Origin: Nakamurella leprariae
GTDB taxonomy: Bacteria; Actinomycetota; Actinomycetes; Mycobacteriales; Nakamurellaceae
DNA length: 64,000 nt
Direction of reading: 5' to 3'
Assembly (NCBI RefSeq): GCF_016918035.1
Contig: NZ_JAERWK010000001.1
Span: forward strand, 124,001-188,000
A program made the translations under genes and the position numbers. Below, in pieces: positions 7,540 to 17,186 of this stretch. The notes beneath the pieces are model-generated. The model did no database searches. It was not told the DNA's origin and worked only from the letters and a program-made list of their open reading frames with translations. Position 1 is the stretch's first letter. Each line of letters begins with the position of its first letter.

Positions 7540-10500
7540 ATGGTGGACACGGTGGGGACGGCGCAGGCGGCGCTCGGGGTGACAGCACACCCGGGTGGAC
7601 CGGGCCGGTCGCGCGTCTCCGCCGGCGGCCGGGTGCTGGAGCCGGGGCCGCTCATGGCACCGGACGGTTCGCCGGGGTGCCGGTTGCGGCTGCGCCGTCG
7701 GGCGGCGGAGCCGCCGGTGGTGCTGGACGACGAGCAGCGGGCGGTCGTCGAGCACGATCGCGGGCGCCTCCGGGTGCTCGGTGGCCCCGGTACCGGCAAG
7801 TCGACCGCGCTCGTCGAGGCGGTCGCGGATCGCGTGCGTCGCCCGGCCGTCGATCCGGACCAGATCCTGGTCCTGACGTTCTCCCGGCAGGCCGCGGCCG
7901 AGTTGTCCGACCGGATCGCCCACCGCACCGGGCGGACCACCGGCGAGCCGCTGGTCCGCACGCTGCACTCGTACGCCTTCGCGCTGCTGCGCCGCGACGC
8001 GGACCGCACCGGCGAGGCGGCGCCGCGACTGCTGGTCGCCGGTGACTCCGACCAGATGGTCCGGGAGTTGCTGGCGGGGCACGCCGCGGAAGGCGGGGGC
8101 CCGTGGCCGCCGAGTCTGTGGCCGGCCCTCACCTCCGCGCGGTTCGCGGCGTCCCTGCGCGACCTCATGATGCGAGCGGCGGAACGGGGGCTCAGCCCCG
8201 CCCGGATCGCCGAGTGGGGCCGGCGCCGGCACCGACCCGAATGGCAGGCCGCGGGTGCCTTCGCGCGTGAGTACCAGGATGTGGCCGATCTGCGGCAGGG
8301 CAGCAGCGGTTTCGGCGCGGCGCTGGACCAGGCCGAGCTGACCACGGCCGCCCTCGCCGTGCTCCGTGATGACACCGCCCTGGCCAGCGAGCAACGCCGG
8401 TTCCGCCGGATCCTGGTCGACGAGTACCAGGACGTCGATCCCGCGCAGGCGGCGCTCGTCGAGCGGCTCGCCGACGGTGCCGACGAGTTCGTCGTGTTCG
8501 GCGATCCGGACCAATCGGTGTTCGGCTTCCGCGGGTCGGACCGGGAGGCCCTGCAGACCGTGTCGGTGGACCGCACCATCGTGCTGTCCACCTCCCACCG
8601 GCTGCCCGAGGCGGTGATCGGGGCGACCCGTCGCTTGGCCGACCGGCTGCCGGGTCCCGCCGGGCACCGGACGCTGCGGCTGCCGACCACGCTCCCTGAG
8701 TCGACGCTGCCGCCGTCCTCGGGTGGTCCCCTGCACCCTCCACGGGTCGCGGTGCCTGCACCTGCCGTTCCGGTGCCCGGTCCGTCCGGGTCCGTGGAGG
8801 TCCGCATCCTCGCCTCGGCCGCGTCGGAGGCCGCCTTCGTGGCCGACGAGTTGCGCCGGGCCCACATCCACGACGGGGTGCCCTGGTCCCGGATGGCGGT
8901 GTTGATGCGGTCACCCAGCGCTGGGATCACCGCGTTGCGACGGGCCTGCTCGACGGCCGGTGTGCCGCTGGTCACCCAGGAGACCGCTCCCGTGCTCCAG
9001 CTGGATCCCACCGTCCGGGCGATGGTGCTGGTCCTCCGCTGCGCCGCCGACCCGGTCGGCCTGACCGCCGAGCGGGCGACCGAGCTGCTCACCGGTCCGC
9101 TGGGGGGACTCGATGCCATCGCCCTCCGGCGGTTGCGACGTGCCATCCGGTCGCGTCGGCCTGCCGGGCCGACGACCGCGGACGAACTGGCCGCTACCCT
9201 GCTGGGCGCGCCGCTGCCGGACTCGGTGGCCGATCCGGAGCGGACGGCGGTCCACCACCTGTCCGGGATGCTGGACGCGGCCCGGGCCCAGATCGATGCC
9301 ACCGACGCCGAACAGCCGCTCTGGGCCGTCTGGGAGTTGTCCGGTCTGGCCGACTCCCTGCTCGCCGACGTCTTGGCCGGTGGACGGTCCGGCGCCCGGG
9401 CGGACGCGACCCTCGACGCGGTGGTGACGCTGTTCCGGACGGCGGCCGACTTCGCCGAGCGGCTGCCGATGGCCGGGGTCGCAGCGTTCCTCGAACTGAT
9501 CGACCAGAAGCGACTCGCGGACGCGGATCCGGCCCGGCGGGTCGGCGCCGACGGCGTGCGCGTGGTCTCCGCCCACGGGGCCAAGGGTCTGCAGTGGGAC
9601 GTCGTCGCGGTCAGCGGCGTCCAGGAGAGCCGCTGGCCCGACCTGCGTTCCCGACCGGACCTGTTGGGAGCCGGCGAGCTGCTCGCCGCGGCGTCCGGTC
9701 TGCCCAGCACGGTCTCGGTGCCCGCCGCGACGCTGGCCGATGAACGGCGCCTGTTCTACGTGGCCTGCACCCGGGCGGGTCGGCGGCTGCTGGTCACCGC
9801 CGTCCGGTCGGCGTCGGACGAACCGTCCCGCTTCCTGGCCGAACTGGTCGGGGCGGACGCGGAGATCCTGTTCGGCTGGCCGGTCGATCGACGTGGTCGG
9901 CGGCGCCGCGGGACGCAGCTGACCGACCTGGTCGCCGAGTTGCGCCGGGCCGTGGTCGACCCGGAGGAGGCACCGGGAACGGCGGCACGCGCCGCCGAAC
10001 AGCTCGCGCGGTTGGCGACCGCGGGCGTCCCGGGGGCGCACCCCGGCCAGTGGTGGGGCCTGGCCGGGACCAGCACCGACGAGCCTGCCCTGCCGACCGA
10101 TCGACCGGTGCCCGTCTCGCCGTCGGCCGTGGAGCGCATCACCACGTGCGAGCTCCGCGGGGTCCTGCAGGCGCGTGGCGGTGGCGGACCCACCGGCACC
10201 GCGCAGGTTGAGGGCATCCTGCTGCACGCGCTGGTCCAAGGACTGGCCGACGGTGTGCCGCGGGAGGAGCTGGTGCAGCGCGTCGACGACTTCCTGACCG
10301 GCCAGTCACAACTCGCCGGATGGTTGCGGGCGCGGACGCGCCGCGGACTGCTCACCATGCTGGACGCGGCCGAGCAGTGGCTCGCGGAGAACCAGCAGGA
10401 CCGGACGCCGGTCGGAGCCGAACTCGAGGTCGTCGCCGAGGTGCCCGGTGGCCCGGAGACCCCGGCGGCGCGGATCGCCGGCCGGATGGATTGGCTGTCC

Positions 10501-10899
10501 CGGCGGTCCGACGGCTCGCTGGTGGTCACCGACTTCAAGACGGGCGCCAGCGTGCCGACCCGGGCGCAGGTCGCCGAGCACGCCCAGCTGGGTGCCTACC
10601 AGGTCGCGCTGGCCGACGGCGCGGGCGCCCGGACGGCGGGAACCGACGCCGATCCGGGACGGGTCACCGGGGCACCCGGCGGCGCGGAACTGGTCTACCT
10701 GCGCAGCGGTCGGCCCAAGGTCCTCGCGCAGCCGCCGCTGACCGAGGAACAGGCGCAGCGGTGGCGGGAGCTGATCCTGGACTCGGCCGGGGCGCTGACG
10801 CGCACGGCGCTCACCGCCACCGAGAACCGTGGGTGTGAACGGTGCCCGGTCAGATCCAGTTGCCCGCTCCGTGACGAAGGCCGGCAGGTGACCCGATGA
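7540..10899 (+). CDS. adnA: AdnA: helicase-nuclease subunit of AdnAB
   Basis: 1119 residues. A UvrD-like superfamily 1 motor carries Walker A GGPGTGKST (about 81-89), motif II VDEYQD (about 292) and later motifs VSAHGAKGLQWD and YVACTRA. A RecB-type nuclease domain ends the protein, with G-R-M-D-W and D-F-K-T-G (about 998-1002). Cys870 together with a C-x2-C-x5-C cluster (Cys1099, 1102, 1108) matches the AddB pattern for a 4Fe-4S cluster that clamps the nuclease domain. AdnAB resects double-strand breaks for recombination in mycobacteria. The stop overlaps the adnB start (ATGA). The start is uncertain: ATG 7540 or GTG 7543, the latter 7 nt after AATCCT; an ATG at 7654 is also possible. Confidence 0.92.
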   Translation: MVDTVGTAQAALGVTAHPGGPGRSRVSAGGRVLEPGPLMAPDGSPGCRLRLRRRAAEPPVVLDDEQRAVVEHDRGRLRVLGGPGTGKSTALVEAVADRVRRPAVDPDQILVLTFSRQAAAELSDRIAHRTGRTTGEPLVRTLHSYAFALLRRDADRTGEAAPRLLVAGDSDQMVRELLAGHAAEGGGPWPPSLWPALTSARFAASLRDLMMRAAERGLSPARIAEWGRRRHRPEWQAAGAFAREYQDVADLRQGSSGFGAALDQAELTTAALAVLRDDTALASEQRRFRRILVDEYQDVDPAQAALVERLADGADEFVVFGDPDQSVFGFRGSDREALQTVSVDRTIVLSTSHRLPEAVIGATRRLADRLPGPAGHRTLRLPTTLPESTLPPSSGGPLHPPRVAVPAPAVPVPGPSGSVEVRILASAASEAAFVADELRRAHIHDGVPWSRMAVLMRSPSAGITALRRACSTAGVPLVTQETAPVLQLDPTVRAMVLVLRCAADPVGLTAERATELLTGPLGGLDAIALRRLRRAIRSRRPAGPTTADELAATLLGAPLPDSVADPERTAVHHLSGMLDAARAQIDATDAEQPLWAVWELSGLADSLLADVLAGGRSGARADATLDAVVTLFRTAADFAERLPMAGVAAFLELIDQKRLADADPARRVGADGVRVVSAHGAKGLQWDVVAVSGVQESRWPDLRSRPDLLGAGELLAAASGLPSTVSVPAATLADERRLFYVACTRAGRRLLVTAVRSASDEPSRFLAELVGADAEILFGWPVDRRGRRRRGTQLTDLVAELRRAVVDPEEAPGTAARAAEQLARLATAGVPGAHPGQWWGLAGTSTDEPALPTDRPVPVSPSAVERITTCELRGVLQARGGGGPTGTAQVEGILLHALVQGLADGVPREELVQRVDDFLTGQSQLAGWLRARTRRGLLTMLDAAEQWLAENQQDRTPVGAELEVVAEVPGGPETPAARIAGRMDWLSRRSDGSLVVTDFKTGASVPTRAQVAEHAQLGAYQVALADGAGARTAGTDADPGRVTGAPGGAELVYLRSGRPKVLAQPPLTEEQAQRWRELILDSAGALTRTALTATENRGCERCPVRSSCPLRDEGRQVTR

Positions 10900-13800
10900 G
10901 CGGGCGGAATCCGGCGGCCGCCCGTCCGGGATCGGCCGGCTGGCTCAGCGCCGACCAGCTGGCCACCGTCCTGGGTCTGCCCCGGCCGACGCCGGAACAG
11001 ACCCGCGTCATCGAGGCGCCGCTCCGTCCGGCCCTGGTGGTGGCGGGTGCCGGTTCCGGCAAGACCGAGACCATGGCGGCCCGGGTCGTCTCGCTGGTCG
11101 CGAACGGCGTGGTCGGACCGGGGGAAGTCCTGGGTCTGACGTTCACCCGCAAGGCCGCTGGTGAGCTCGGTGCCCGGATCCGAGCGCGGTTGCGCATGTT
11201 GCAGGAGGCCGGGGGGCTTCCCGAGGGCGTCCGCGCCCGGCTCGCCGCCGCGTCGGGCGAGCCCGAGGTCTTCACCTACCACGCCTTCGGTGGCCAGCTC
11301 ATCAACGAGTTCGGGCCGCTCGTCGGGTTGGAGCCGTCCGAGACGGTGCTGACCGCCACGGCGTCCTGGCAGTTGGCCCGCCGCGTGGTCAGCCGGTGGG
11401 ACGGTGACCTGGAGACGGAGCTCACCGCTGACACGGTGACCGAACGGCTGCTCGCCCTGGCCGGCGGGCTCGCCGACCATCTCGTGTCGGTCGACGCGGT
11501 GGCCGACCGACTGGCCGAGCTGGTGACGCTGCTGCGCTCTGCGCCACCGGCCCCGCGGCAGCGGAACCCGGTGCACACCAAACTGGCCGGCCCGTTGAAG
11601 AGCTTGCAGGACCGGGTCTGGATCCTGCCGTTGGTGCATGCCTACGAGCAGGCCAAGCGTCGCGCCGGGGCCTTGGACTTCGCCGATCAGATGCATCAGG
11701 CGGCCCGGCTGGTGGGGCAGTACCCGCAGGTCCGGCGCAGTGTCCGTGGTCGGTACCGGGTGGTGCTGCTGGACGAGTACCAGGACACCGGGCACGCCCA
11801 ACGGGTGATCCTGCGCGCGGTGTTCGGGGCTGACCCCGATCGGGTCGGCGATCGCGAGGAGCGGTCAGTCCCGCCGGCGGTGACCGCCGTCGGCGACCCC
11901 GTGCAGTCGATCTACTCGTGGCGTGGCGCCAGTGCGGCCAACCTCGCCCGGTTCGTCACCGACTTCCCCGACCGGGACGGTCGGCCGGCCCCGGTCATGT
12001 CGCTGCTGACCAGCTTCCGCAATCCGGCCCGGGTGCTCGACCTGGCCAACGTCACCTCCGCGCCGTTGCGGGAGGCGTCCACGGTGCTGGTCGACGAGCT
12101 GCGCGGCCGGACCGGGGCCCCCGTGGGGCGGGTGGTGACCGGTCTGCTCACCACCGTCGACGACGAGAACGACTGGCTGGCCGATCAGATCGCCCGACGC
12201 TGGCAGGCCGCCGGCTGGTCGGCCGAGTCAACCCCGGGCGGAACGCCGACCCCGACGACCGCGGTCCTGCTGCGGCGACGCCGGGACATGTCGGCGGTGG
12301 CCGAGTCGCTGCGGGCCTGTGGCCTGCCCGTCGAGGTCATGGGACTCGGCGGGCTCATCCACGAACCGGAGGTGGCGGACGTGATCGCCACGCTCCGCGT
12401 CCTGGTCGACCCGCATGCCGGCGATGCGGTGCTGCGGCTGTTGACCGGGCCGCGGTGGCGGATCGGCATGGCGGACCTGCGCGTGCTGGCCGACCGTGCG
12501 CGGCTGCTGGCCCGCGACGCCGCCACGACCGTGGTTCCCGCTCCCGACCCGGCCCCGGCGGATCCGGGCGCAGCCGGGCCACCCGCCGGGACGATCGACC
12601 TCGCCGACCTGGAACGCGAGCCGATGTCCCTGGTCGACGCCTTGGCCGACCTGGGTGAACCCGCGGCCTATTCAGCAACGGGACACCGCCGGCTCAGCCG
12701 GTTCGCGGCCGAGTTGGACCGGCTCCGGTCGCGGCTCGACCAGCCGCTCACCGACGTGGTGGCCGACGTGGAGCGCACCATCGGCATCGATGTCGAGACG
12801 GCGTTGCACCGTCCGGACGGCCGGGTCCACCTCGACGCCTTCGCCGATGTCGTCGCCGACGTCGCGGCGTCCGGCGTCGGCCCGCCGGAACTGCTCGACT
12901 ACCTGGCCACCGCCGAGGAACGCGAGGACGGGCTGCAGCCGGGGGACACGACCGTGACGCCCGGCGCGGTGCAGATCCTCACCGTGCACGGCGCCAAGGG
13001 CCTCGAGTGGGACACCGTCGCGGTCCCGCACCTGGTGGCCGGCGTCTTCCCCAGCAACCGGGTCGAACACTGGTTGCAGGACGCCGCCCAGTTGCCCCCG
13101 GACCTGCGGGGCGACCGGTCCGACGTCCCCGTCCTGGATCTGCCCGTCGGCGGCGACCAGGGCGAGCTGGCCCGGGCGTTGGGCGAGCACGTCGACGAAC
13201 TCAAGGCCGCCGGGCTCGACGAGGAGCGGCGCCTCATGTACGTCGCGGTGACCAGGGCCGAGTCGATGCTGCTGCTGTCGGGGCATCACTGGGGCGCGAG
13301 CACGGCCAAGCCGCTGGGGCCGAGCGAGTTCCTCACCGAGTTGTCCGGTGTGCCGGGGGTCGAGGTCGACTGCTGGGCGGACCCGCCTGAGCCGGAGGCG
13401 ATCAACCCCATGACTGCGGTGCCGCGCTCGGCCACGTGGCCGGTGGACCCGCTCGGCGGGCAGCGGACGACCGCGACCGCCGGGGCACGCCTGGTGGTCG
13501 AGGCGATGCGCCGGGTCGAGCCCGATCAGCCCGACGCGCCTCCGCCACCCGCGGATCCGCTCGCGCAACCGAGAGCGCCGGGCGACGGCATCGACGACGA
13601 CATCGACGGCTGGCGCCGCGACGTCGACCTGCTGCTGGCCGAACGGACCGCGACCGCAGCCAGCACGTCGATGACGGTCGACCTGCCGGCCGGGCTCACC
13701 GTGTCCGCGCTGGTGGACCTGGCTCGCGATCCCGAGCAGCTGGCGCTCCGGGTCCGGCGACCGTTGCCGGTCCCGCCGTTGCGGACCCGGCGGCGGGGCA

Positions 13801-14315
13801 GCGCCTTCCACGACTGGTTGCAGCGGCAGAGCGCCGGTCAGGCGATGCTGGACCTCGGTGACCTGCCCGGTGCTGGTGATCCCGGCGCGCGGGACGACCC
13901 GGAACTCGAGCGCCTGCAGGCGGCGTTCCAGGGGTCGTCGTGGGCGCGCCGCACACCGGTCGCCGTGGAGCTGCCGTTCTCGGTGACGGTCGGAGGCCTG
14001 GCCTTGCGCGGCCGCATCGACGCCGTCTACGTCGACGACGACGGCGGACGCACGGTCGTGGATTGGAAGACGGGCCGGCGACCGGACCCGGAAGAGGAAC
14101 GGATCGCCGCGGTGCAACTGGCCGTCTACCGCCTGGCGGTGGCCGACCTGTTCGACCTGCCGCTGGACCAGGTCCGGGCCGCGTTCCACTACGTCCGTCA
14201 GGACCGCACCGTCATGCCGGTGGACATGCTGGACGCCGATGGGCTGGCGGCACTGATCCGGTCGGCGACCGACGGCGAGCCCGACGATGCACCGAGCCCC
14301 GCCGGCCGCCGGTGA
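10896..14315 (+). CDS. adnB: AdnB: helicase-nuclease subunit of AdnAB
   Basis: 1139 residues, starting at an ATG that overlaps the adnA stop by 4 nt, so the two are translationally coupled. The UvrD-type motor has Walker A GAGSGKT (about 51-57), LLDEYQDT (about 290), GDPVQSIYSWRG and the later motif VHGAKGLEWDTV. The C-terminal RecB-like nuclease has G-R-I-D and V-V-D-W-K-T-G (about 1055-1060). Unlike AdnA it lacks the terminal Cys cluster. In mycobacteria AdnB supplies the main translocating ATPase of the AdnA-AdnB heterodimer that unwinds and trims DNA ends. The Asp and Pro-rich insert around residues 880-910 is not conserved in composition. Confidence 0.94.
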   Translation: MSGRNPAAARPGSAGWLSADQLATVLGLPRPTPEQTRVIEAPLRPALVVAGAGSGKTETMAARVVSLVANGVVGPGEVLGLTFTRKAAGELGARIRARLRMLQEAGGLPEGVRARLAAASGEPEVFTYHAFGGQLINEFGPLVGLEPSETVLTATASWQLARRVVSRWDGDLETELTADTVTERLLALAGGLADHLVSVDAVADRLAELVTLLRSAPPAPRQRNPVHTKLAGPLKSLQDRVWILPLVHAYEQAKRRAGALDFADQMHQAARLVGQYPQVRRSVRGRYRVVLLDEYQDTGHAQRVILRAVFGADPDRVGDREERSVPPAVTAVGDPVQSIYSWRGASAANLARFVTDFPDRDGRPAPVMSLLTSFRNPARVLDLANVTSAPLREASTVLVDELRGRTGAPVGRVVTGLLTTVDDENDWLADQIARRWQAAGWSAESTPGGTPTPTTAVLLRRRRDMSAVAESLRACGLPVEVMGLGGLIHEPEVADVIATLRVLVDPHAGDAVLRLLTGPRWRIGMADLRVLADRARLLARDAATTVVPAPDPAPADPGAAGPPAGTIDLADLEREPMSLVDALADLGEPAAYSATGHRRLSRFAAELDRLRSRLDQPLTDVVADVERTIGIDVETALHRPDGRVHLDAFADVVADVAASGVGPPELLDYLATAEEREDGLQPGDTTVTPGAVQILTVHGAKGLEWDTVAVPHLVAGVFPSNRVEHWLQDAAQLPPDLRGDRSDVPVLDLPVGGDQGELARALGEHVDELKAAGLDEERRLMYVAVTRAESMLLLSGHHWGASTAKPLGPSEFLTELSGVPGVEVDCWADPPEPEAINPMTAVPRSATWPVDPLGGQRTTATAGARLVVEAMRRVEPDQPDAPPPPADPLAQPRAPGDGIDDDIDGWRRDVDLLLAERTATAASTSMTVDLPAGLTVSALVDLARDPEQLALRVRRPLPVPPLRTRRRGSAFHDWLQRQSAGQAMLDLGDLPGAGDPGARDDPELERLQAAFQGSSWARRTPVAVELPFSVTVGGLALRGRIDAVYVDDDGGRTVVDWKTGRRPDPEEERIAAVQLAVYRLAVADLFDLPLDQVRAAFHYVRQDRTVMPVDMLDADGLAALIRSATDGEPDDAPSPAGRR

Positions 14316-14329
14316 CCCGACCGTCCGGG

Positions 14330-15079
14330 TCAGCCCCGGAAGACCGGCAGCGGCCCGAAGCTCTGCGCCACCGGCATGATCTCCATGGTGTTGATGTTCA
14401 TGTGCGCGGGCAGGCTGGCCACCCAGTACACGGACTCGGCGATGTCGTCGGCCGAGATGGACTCCACGTCGGCGTAGAGGGCGTCCGCGCGGTCCTGATC
14501 GCCCCGGAACCGCAGCGTGGAGAACTCGGTGCCACCGCACAGGCCGGGCTCGATGCACGTCACCCGCACGCCGGTGCCCTGCAGGTCGGCGCGCAGATTG
14601 AGGCTGAACTGCTGCACGAAGGCCTTGGTGGCGCCGTAGACGTTGCCCCCCGGGTAGGGCCAGTTGCCGGCGATCGACCCGAGGTTGACCACCAGGCCGC
14701 GCCCGCGCTCGACCATCCCGGGCAGCACGGCGCGACTGCAGTACATGACGCCCTTGCAGTTGGTGTCCACCATCTGGTCCCAGGCGTCCAGATCGGCCTC
14801 GGCCGCGGGCTCCATGCCGAGCGCCATGCCGGCGTTGTTGACGAGCACGTCGATGGTGGCGAACGGCTCCGGCAAGGAGGCCACCACCTGTTCCACCGCC
14901 GCGCGGTCACGGACGTCCAGCGCCACCGGGTGCACCGCCTCGCCCAGCTCCTCGGCCAGCGCGGCGAGACGGTCGACCCGCCGGGCGGTGGCGATCACCC
15001 GGTGTCCCTCGGACACGAACCGTCGGGCGATGGCGTTCCCGAACCCGGCACTGGCTCCGGTCACCAACACGGTGCTCAT
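14330..15079 (-). CDS. SDR oxidoreductase, YdfG-like
   Basis: 249 residues from the ATG at 15079, with an excellent GAGGAG ribosome-binding site 7 nt upstream. A classical short-chain dehydrogenase: TGASAGFG cofactor loop near residue 8, basic residues after strand 2 (ARR) favouring NADP, NNAG, catalytic Ser in NLGSIAG, and Y-G-A-T-K for Tyr/Lys. The E-P-G-L-C-G-G-T-E-F-S segment resembles YdfG, an NADP-dependent 3-hydroxy acid/serine dehydrogenase. The 15-nt gap to the convergent adnB stop is too small for a separate terminator. The true substrate is not determined. Confidence 0.9.
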   Translation of the reverse strand: MSTVLVTGASAGFGNAIARRFVSEGHRVIATARRVDRLAALAEELGEAVHPVALDVRDRAAVEQVVASLPEPFATIDVLVNNAGMALGMEPAAEADLDAWDQMVDTNCKGVMYCSRAVLPGMVERGRGLVVNLGSIAGNWPYPGGNVYGATKAFVQQFSLNLRADLQGTGVRVTCIEPGLCGGTEFSTLRFRGDQDRADALYADVESISADDIAESVYWVASLPAHMNINTMEIMPVAQSFGPLPVFRG

Positions 15080-15154
15080 CGTCGATCTCCTCAGGACAGG
15101 TCGTCGTGGTGTCGCTCCGACCGCCACCGATGTCGGTCGGATCAGGTCCGGCCG

Positions 15155-15160
15155 TAGCCT
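15155..15160 (+). promoter_or_regulatory. -10-like hexamer, leaderless start of folP
   Basis: TAGCCT, then 6 nt, then the GTG at 15167. No ribosome-binding site is present. Confidence 0.6.
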
Positions 15161-15166
15161 AGGCGG

Positions 15167-16141
15167 GTGCCCGGACCCCCCTCGGACGACCGCACCGGGC
15201 CGCGACCTGCCGTCGAGCCGGCGCCGCACCGGACCGGGACCGACGAGCGCGGATCGACGGGGGAGCCGGCACCGCGCCCAGCCGTCGTGCTGCGTGGGCG
15301 GGCGCTGCCGGCCGACCGGGCCGCCGTCATGGCGATCATCAACCGCACCCCCGACTCGTTCTACGACGGTGGCGCCACGTTCGACGACGCCCCGGCGTTG
15401 GCCGCGGCGCACCGGGCGGTCGAGGAGGGCGCCGACCTGGTCGACGTCGGCGGTGTCAAGGCGGGCGTCGGAGCCGCCGTCGACGTCGCCGAGGAGATCC
15501 GGCGGGTGGTGCCGTTCGTCGAACGCCTGCGCAGCGAGCTCCCGGACCTGGTGATCAGCGTCGACACCTGGCGCACCGAGGTGGCCCGCGCCGCCTGTGC
15601 CGCCGGCGCGGATCTGATCAACGACACCTGGGCCGGGGCCGACCCGGGGTTGGTCGAGGTGGCGGCCGAGTTCGGCACCGGCATCGTGTGTTCGCACACC
15701 GGGGGCGCGGTGCCCAGGACCAACCCGTTCCGGCCGGCGTACGCCGACGTGGTGGCATCCGTGCTCGCCGAGACGACGGCCGCAGCGAACCGGATGGTGG
15801 CGGCCGGCGTTCCGGCTGCGGGCGTGCTCATCGATCCGACGCACGACTTCGGCAAGAACACGTGGCACGGGCTGGAGCTGGTGCACCGGTCGGCCGAGCT
15901 GGTGGCCTCCGGCTGGCCGGTGCTGATGGCGCTGTCCAACAAGGACTTCGTCGGCGAGACCCTGGACCTGCCGGTCGACCAGCGGGTCGAGGGCACACTG
16001 GCGGCGACGGCCATCGCGGCGTGGCAGGGGGTCGCCGTCTTCCGCGCCCATCAGGTCCGGGCCACCCGGCGGGTCGTCGAGATGGCAGCCAGCATCCGCG
16101 GCACCCGGCCGCCGGTCGCGCCGGTCCGCGGGCTCGTCTGA
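15167..16141 (+). CDS. folP: FolP2-type dihydropteroate synthase homologue
   Basis: 324 residues. A TIM-barrel pterin-binding protein with the N-terminal I-N-R-T-P-D-S-F-Y loop, the Asp in VISVDTWR, INDTW and the late DPTHDFGKN and A-L-S-N-K-D-F segments. The catalytic loop that reads D-I-G-G-E-S-T-R-P in true dihydropteroate synthases is D-V-G-G-V-K-A-G-V (about 92-100) here, so the pABA/sulfonamide-binding S-T-R-P is absent. This is the FolP2 pattern of mycobacteria (Rv1207), which is reported not to replace FolP1. Folate synthesis is therefore doubtful; another pterin-related role is possible. Unlike mycobacteria, no gpgS follows. Confidence 0.88.
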   Translation: MPGPPSDDRTGPRPAVEPAPHRTGTDERGSTGEPAPRPAVVLRGRALPADRAAVMAIINRTPDSFYDGGATFDDAPALAAAHRAVEEGADLVDVGGVKAGVGAAVDVAEEIRRVVPFVERLRSELPDLVISVDTWRTEVARAACAAGADLINDTWAGADPGLVEVAAEFGTGIVCSHTGGAVPRTNPFRPAYADVVASVLAETTAAANRMVAAGVPAAGVLIDPTHDFGKNTWHGLELVHRSAELVASGWPVLMALSNKDFVGETLDLPVDQRVEGTLAATAIAAWQGVAVFRAHQVRATRRVVEMAASIRGTRPPVAPVRGLV

Positions 16142-16205
16142 ACCGTCCCGGTCCGCCCGCGGATGCCTGCACCTCCACCTTCGGAGCGCTGTCGGCACCC
16201 CGTGG

Positions 16206-16211
16206 CACCAT
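16206..16211 (+). promoter_or_regulatory. -10-like hexamer, leaderless start
   Basis: CACCAT, then 7 nt, then GTG at 16219. Confidence 0.5.
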
Positions 16212-16218
16212 CGGCACC

Positions 16219-16689
16219 GTGATGACCCTGCTGCAGTACCTGCTGATCGCGGCCGTGATCGGGCTCGCCGTGTTCGGCATCGCGGTCGTGGTCTTCGGCC
16301 GTGGGGAGCAGATGGCGCCACTGCCGCCCCGGACGTCGCCCGCGCACCTGCCGGACGGCCCGATCACCGGCAGCGACGTGGAGCAGGTGCGGTTCGGCCT
16401 GGCGGTCCGCGGCTACCGGATGAGCGACGTCGACTGGACGCTGCACCGGTTGTCCGGTGAACTCGACCGGCTCCGCGCCCGGCTCCGTGAACTCGATCCG
16501 GACGCGGTGAACGGTCCACGAGCCGGGACGGACGTCGCCGCCGAGGCGACGCCGCCCGGCGGAACGGCCGGCGACCCGGTCCCCTCGCACGCCGGCGGGG
16601 CGGCGTCAGAGCCGATCCGACCACCCGCCGGGCCGTCGGCCGCCGCATCCGGATCGCTGTCCACCAGCCACGAGGAGCCGCAGCGATGA
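16219..16689 (+). CDS. DivIVA-domain membrane protein, Rv1209-like
   Basis: 156 residues. One N-terminal transmembrane helix (about 3-26) is followed by a short DivIVA-like segment with the pattern V-R-F-x-L-A-V-R-G-Y-R-M-S-D-V-D and a coiled coil D-R-L-R-A-R-L-R-E-L, then a disordered Ala/Gly/Pro tail. DivIVA segments bind curved or polar membrane and cell-growth complexes. The M. tuberculosis homologue Rv1209 lies between gpgS and tagA. The stop overlaps the next start (ATGA), so the next two genes are coupled to this one. The start is the GTG at 16219; an ATG follows immediately at 16222. Confidence 0.8.
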   Translation: MMTLLQYLLIAAVIGLAVFGIAVVVFGRGEQMAPLPPRTSPAHLPDGPITGSDVEQVRFGLAVRGYRMSDVDWTLHRLSGELDRLRARLRELDPDAVNGPRAGTDVAAEATPPGGTAGDPVPSHAGGAASEPIRPPAGPSAAASGSLSTSHEEPQR

Positions 16690-17186
16690 CCGTCACCGTG
16701 TCCGCGTCGAAGGTGCTGCGCGCGTCGGCCGACCAGGTCTTCACGGCCGTGACCGACCTGGCCCGCCAGGAACGGTGGATGGTCGCGACGCGGCTCTACG
16801 AACTGACCGCGCCCGCGCCGTCACCACAGGTCGGTGCCCGGCTGGCCGCCTTCACCGGGGTCGCCGGCGTCGGCTTCCTCGACGTGATGACCGTGACCGA
16901 ATATGACCCGCCCCGTCGGTGGGTGACCGCCCACGAGGCCGACTTCGTCCGGGGCGTCGGGATCTTCGAGATCGACGCCGCGCGGGACGACTCGTGTCGT
17001 GTGACCTGGACCGAACATCTCGACCTGCCGTTCGGGCTGGTCGGCCGGCTCGGCTGGCCGCTGGTCCGGCCGGTCGCCAGGGTGGGACTGCAGGTCTCCC
17101 TGCGCCGGCTCGCCGTGCAGCTCCGCGCCGATGCGGCCGCCGCCACCACGGGCACCACCGCCGTCACCGGCGGAGGGCGCGCATGA
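16686..17186 (+). CDS. SRPBCC-family lipid/polyketide-binding-like protein
   Basis: 166 residues. Begins with the SRPBCC strand-helix pattern (S-A-S-K-V-L-R-A-S-A-D-Q-V-F) and keeps the family's beta-sheet spacing up to W-T-E-H. No catalytic residues are obvious and the 12 C-terminal residues are Ala/Thr/Gly-rich. It starts at an ATG overlapping the previous stop and ends overlapping the tag start, so three genes form one coupled operon. Such proteins bind hydrophobic ligands; the ligand here is unknown. Confidence 0.8.
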   Translation: MTVTVSASKVLRASADQVFTAVTDLARQERWMVATRLYELTAPAPSPQVGARLAAFTGVAGVGFLDVMTVTEYDPPRRWVTAHEADFVRGVGIFEIDAARDDSCRVTWTEHLDLPFGLVGRLGWPLVRPVARVGLQVSLRRLAVQLRADAAAATTGTTAVTGGGRA

